In this document: piece by piece, positions 62,350-64,000 of the stretch
Layout: every line of letters begins with the position of its first letter
Numbering within the stretch: position 1 is the first letter of the stretch
DNA from: Massilia timonae CCUG 45783
GTDB lineage: Bacteria; Pseudomonadota; Gammaproteobacteria; Burkholderiales; Burkholderiaceae_D
Length of the DNA: 64,000 bases
Direction: 5' to 3'
Assembly (NCBI RefSeq): GCF_000315425.1
Contig: NZ_JH992922.1
Span: 584,873 to 648,872 of the forward strand
Notes under the pieces: model-generated
Databases searched by the model: none
Seen by the model: the letters and a program-made list of their open reading frames with translations, nothing else
Told to the model about the DNA's origin: nothing
Position numbers and translations under genes: made by a program

Positions 62350-63963
62350 TCAGCGCGGTGGCGCGCCCGGCGTGGTGTGGATCGAGATCTCCTTGACCTC
62401 CGGCCGCACGATCCGCATCGGCACGACGCGCGCCCTGGCCGTGGTCGAGACAGGACAAGCGCCATTCGCGCGGTAAGCCAGGGCCGTGGCCAGCAAGCCT
62501 TCGTTCTGGTCTCCCACCGGCCGCGACAGGTCGTCGCTCGCCTGGCAGGTCGGCGTAAAGCCGTCGGTGAAGTCGCCGAAGCCCTTGTGGTTCACGCCCT
62601 GGAACTCGATCGAGAAATAGGTCGTGCCACAGTTCGGCACCGGCGTGAAGCCGTAGGGCTTGCCGCAGGTGGTGCCGCCGATCTGGATCACTTCGATGTC
62701 GGCGCCGCGCAGGCCGTTGATCACCGATTCGCTGGCCGAGCAGGTGCCCGGGGTGCTGAGCACGGTCACCCGTTTCAGGCCCAGGGTGGGCAGCGGCGTG
62801 CCGGTGCGTAGCGGGTTGCTCGAGGAGAAGCCCCAGGCGGTCGAGCGGAACATGATCGGCTGGTAGGCCGGCGTCTTGTCGTTGTAGCGGGATTGCTCGA
62901 ACACCTTGCCGCTCGTCGACGCGGGGCCGGCGATCATATAGGCCAGCTGGCTGGCGACGTACAGCAGGCCGCCGCCGTTGTAGCGCACGTCGAGCACCAG
63001 GTCGTTGACGCCGGCCTGCTGGAAGGTGACGAAGGCATCGTACAGCTGTTTCTCGGACACGGCGTTGAAGCTGTCGAAGGTCAGGTAGCCGACCTTGCCG
63101 CTGGCGGTCTCGATCACCTTGACGTTCTTCACCGGCGCCAGCACGACCTCGGCCCCGGCCAGCGTCGCCTCATAGGCCACACCGGCGCGCTGCAGGGTGA
63201 AGCGGTGGGTGGTCCCGGCGGACGCCGGGAACAGCCCGGCATTGATCCGGTCGACCGAGGCTTCATCGTCGGCATTGACGAAGTCGACGCCATCGACCTT
63301 GAGCAGCATGTCGCCGCGCAGCAGGCCGGCCGCGGCTGCGGGCGAACCCGGCTCGACCGCCGTGATCAGCCAGGTGCGCGGCGCCAGGCCATCGGCGTTG
63401 CGGCTCCAGGTGATGCCATAGCCCAGGTCGATGCCCTGGGTCTGCATCGCCTCCCACTCGGCGGTCGGATAGGTGAAGTGATAACGGTCCTTCGGCTTGC
63501 CGCTTGCGGTCAATGCCGGCGTCTTGAGCACCGCGAAATAGTCGAGCGCGCTCGTGAAGTCGGCCATCTTGTAGGTGTTCGGGATCTCGTCGTACCAGAG
63601 GTAGTACTGGTTGGCCCAGGCGCGCAGGAATTTCAGTTCGTCGAGCAGGGTGCCCTGCACGTCGGGATAGGATTTGCCGCTCGCATCCAGTCCTGTGCGC
63701 GGGACGGCGCACTTGTTCCAGTAGCTGCCGTAGGCGTCGCCCAGCAGGTTCGGGTTCAGGTCTTCCGGCGACGGCTGGGTGGCGACCGGGGGTGTCGGGA
63801 CCGGCGTGGGCGCCGGCGCAGGCTGTTGCGCCACCGGCCCAGGCGCGCCGACACTCGGCGAACCGCCGCCACCGCCGCACCCGGCGAGGACGAGCAGCGC
63901 GGCGAGCGCGCTGGGAATCAGACGCAGAGGAGAGGTCTTGCGGAAGGTAGATGGCGTGCTCAT
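62350..63963 (-). CDS. S41 family lipoprotein peptidase (C-terminal processing protease-like)
   Basis: A 537-residue protein with a lipobox ending at Cys29 (LVLAGC) followed by Gly and Pro/Ala linkers, so it is membrane-anchored. A PDZ-like domain lies around 200-265 (VEPGSPAAAAGLLRGDMLLKVDG), then the S41 core: KVGYLTFDSF, DLVLDVRYNGGG, and the S-A-S-E nucleophile box in TCSASESVING; a Gly-Thr-Thr-Cys-Gly-Lys stretch follows. Several extra cysteines suggest disulfides. It cuts unfolded or tagged proteins in the periplasm or outside. Confidence 0.87.
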   Translation of the reverse strand: MSTPSTFRKTSPLRLIPSALAALLVLAGCGGGGGSPSVGAPGPVAQQPAPAPTPVPTPPVATQPSPEDLNPNLLGDAYGSYWNKCAVPRTGLDASGKSYPDVQGTLLDELKFLRAWANQYYLWYDEIPNTYKMADFTSALDYFAVLKTPALTASGKPKDRYHFTYPTAEWEAMQTQGIDLGYGITWSRNADGLAPRTWLITAVEPGSPAAAAGLLRGDMLLKVDGVDFVNADDEASVDRINAGLFPASAGTTHRFTLQRAGVAYEATLAGAEVVLAPVKNVKVIETASGKVGYLTFDSFNAVSEKQLYDAFVTFQQAGVNDLVLDVRYNGGGLLYVASQLAYMIAGPASTSGKVFEQSRYNDKTPAYQPIMFRSTAWGFSSSNPLRTGTPLPTLGLKRVTVLSTPGTCSASESVINGLRGADIEVIQIGGTTCGKPYGFTPVPNCGTTYFSIEFQGVNHKGFGDFTDGFTPTCQASDDLSRPVGDQNEGLLATALAYRANGACPVSTTARARVVPMRIVRPEVKEISIHTTPGAPPR

Positions 63964-64000
63964 GCGCCGATTATAGACGCGCCATTCGCTCGGAATACCA

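Overview
The window looks like chromosomal DNA of a GC-rich betaproteobacterium, most likely Oxalobacteraceae (Massilia/Telluria/Duganella-like). The basis is the Tyr-Gly-Thr tRNA / tuf / tRNA-Trp / secE-nusG-rplKAJL-rpoBC block in betaproteobacterial order, strongly G/C-biased third positions, and many secreted peptidases. The genus is an inference from gene content and protein style; no database was searched.

Layout. 1-3.6 kb: the end of an AAA+ ATPase, a Cas4-like/DUF2779 nuclease and a PD-(D/E)XK protein, all on the + strand. 3.6-12.6 kb: a Tsx-like outer-membrane channel and a 2700-residue cyclic-glucan-synthase (NdvB)-like protein that appears to lack several signature motifs. 12.8-15 kb: a cysteine desulfurase-rhodanese fusion, divergent from a DecR/Lrp-type regulator with a perfect 14-bp palindrome between them. 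15-18 kb: an orphan amino-acid binding protein and a DUF885 metallopeptidase. 18-23 kb: a compact minus-strand operon (response regulator, periplasmic binding protein, histidine kinase, M14 carboxypeptidase). 23-29.7 kb: TonB, two M28-type peptidases (the first with a lost active site), an alpha/beta hydrolase and SodC. 30-33 kb: an IS21-family element that has cut a SAM-dependent methyltransferase gene in two. 33.4-47.6 kb: the RNA polymerase / ribosomal protein / EF-Tu / tRNA block, all minus strand, with a REP-type inverted repeat pair inside the rpoB-rpoC spacer. 47.8-52 kb: an HDOD protein, an atypical receiver-TPR protein and a J-domain membrane protein. 52-57 kb: MidA-like methyltransferase, pteridine-reductase-like SDR, FolB, TtcA, a 2H phosphoesterase and a SixA-like phosphatase. 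57-58.2 kb: a REP-associated tyrosine transposase gene in a 994-bp element with 27-bp perfect inverted ends, next to a scrap of a third M14 gene. 58.4-64 kb: a frameshifted subtilisin, a small lipoprotein, a secreted M14 peptidase and an S41 lipoprotein protease.

How it works together. The 33-47 kb block is core transcription/translation machinery. The rest is accessory or adaptive: extracellular protein degradation (M14 x2 plus a remnant, M28, DUF885, S8, S41), envelope functions (Tsx-like, TonB, NdvB-like) and signalling. There is clear decay: one IS-disrupted gene, one single-base frameshift, one peptidase with a lost active site and one 3' gene scrap. Signals most worth a second look are the pseudo-peptidase at 24.2 kb, the divergent NdvB-like protein, the desulfurase-rhodanese/DecR pair, the 994-bp RAYT element, and the REP pair inside rpoBC. 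I did not find a CRISPR array, prophage or clear multi-gene defence system; the nuclease cluster at the left edge is the nearest candidate.
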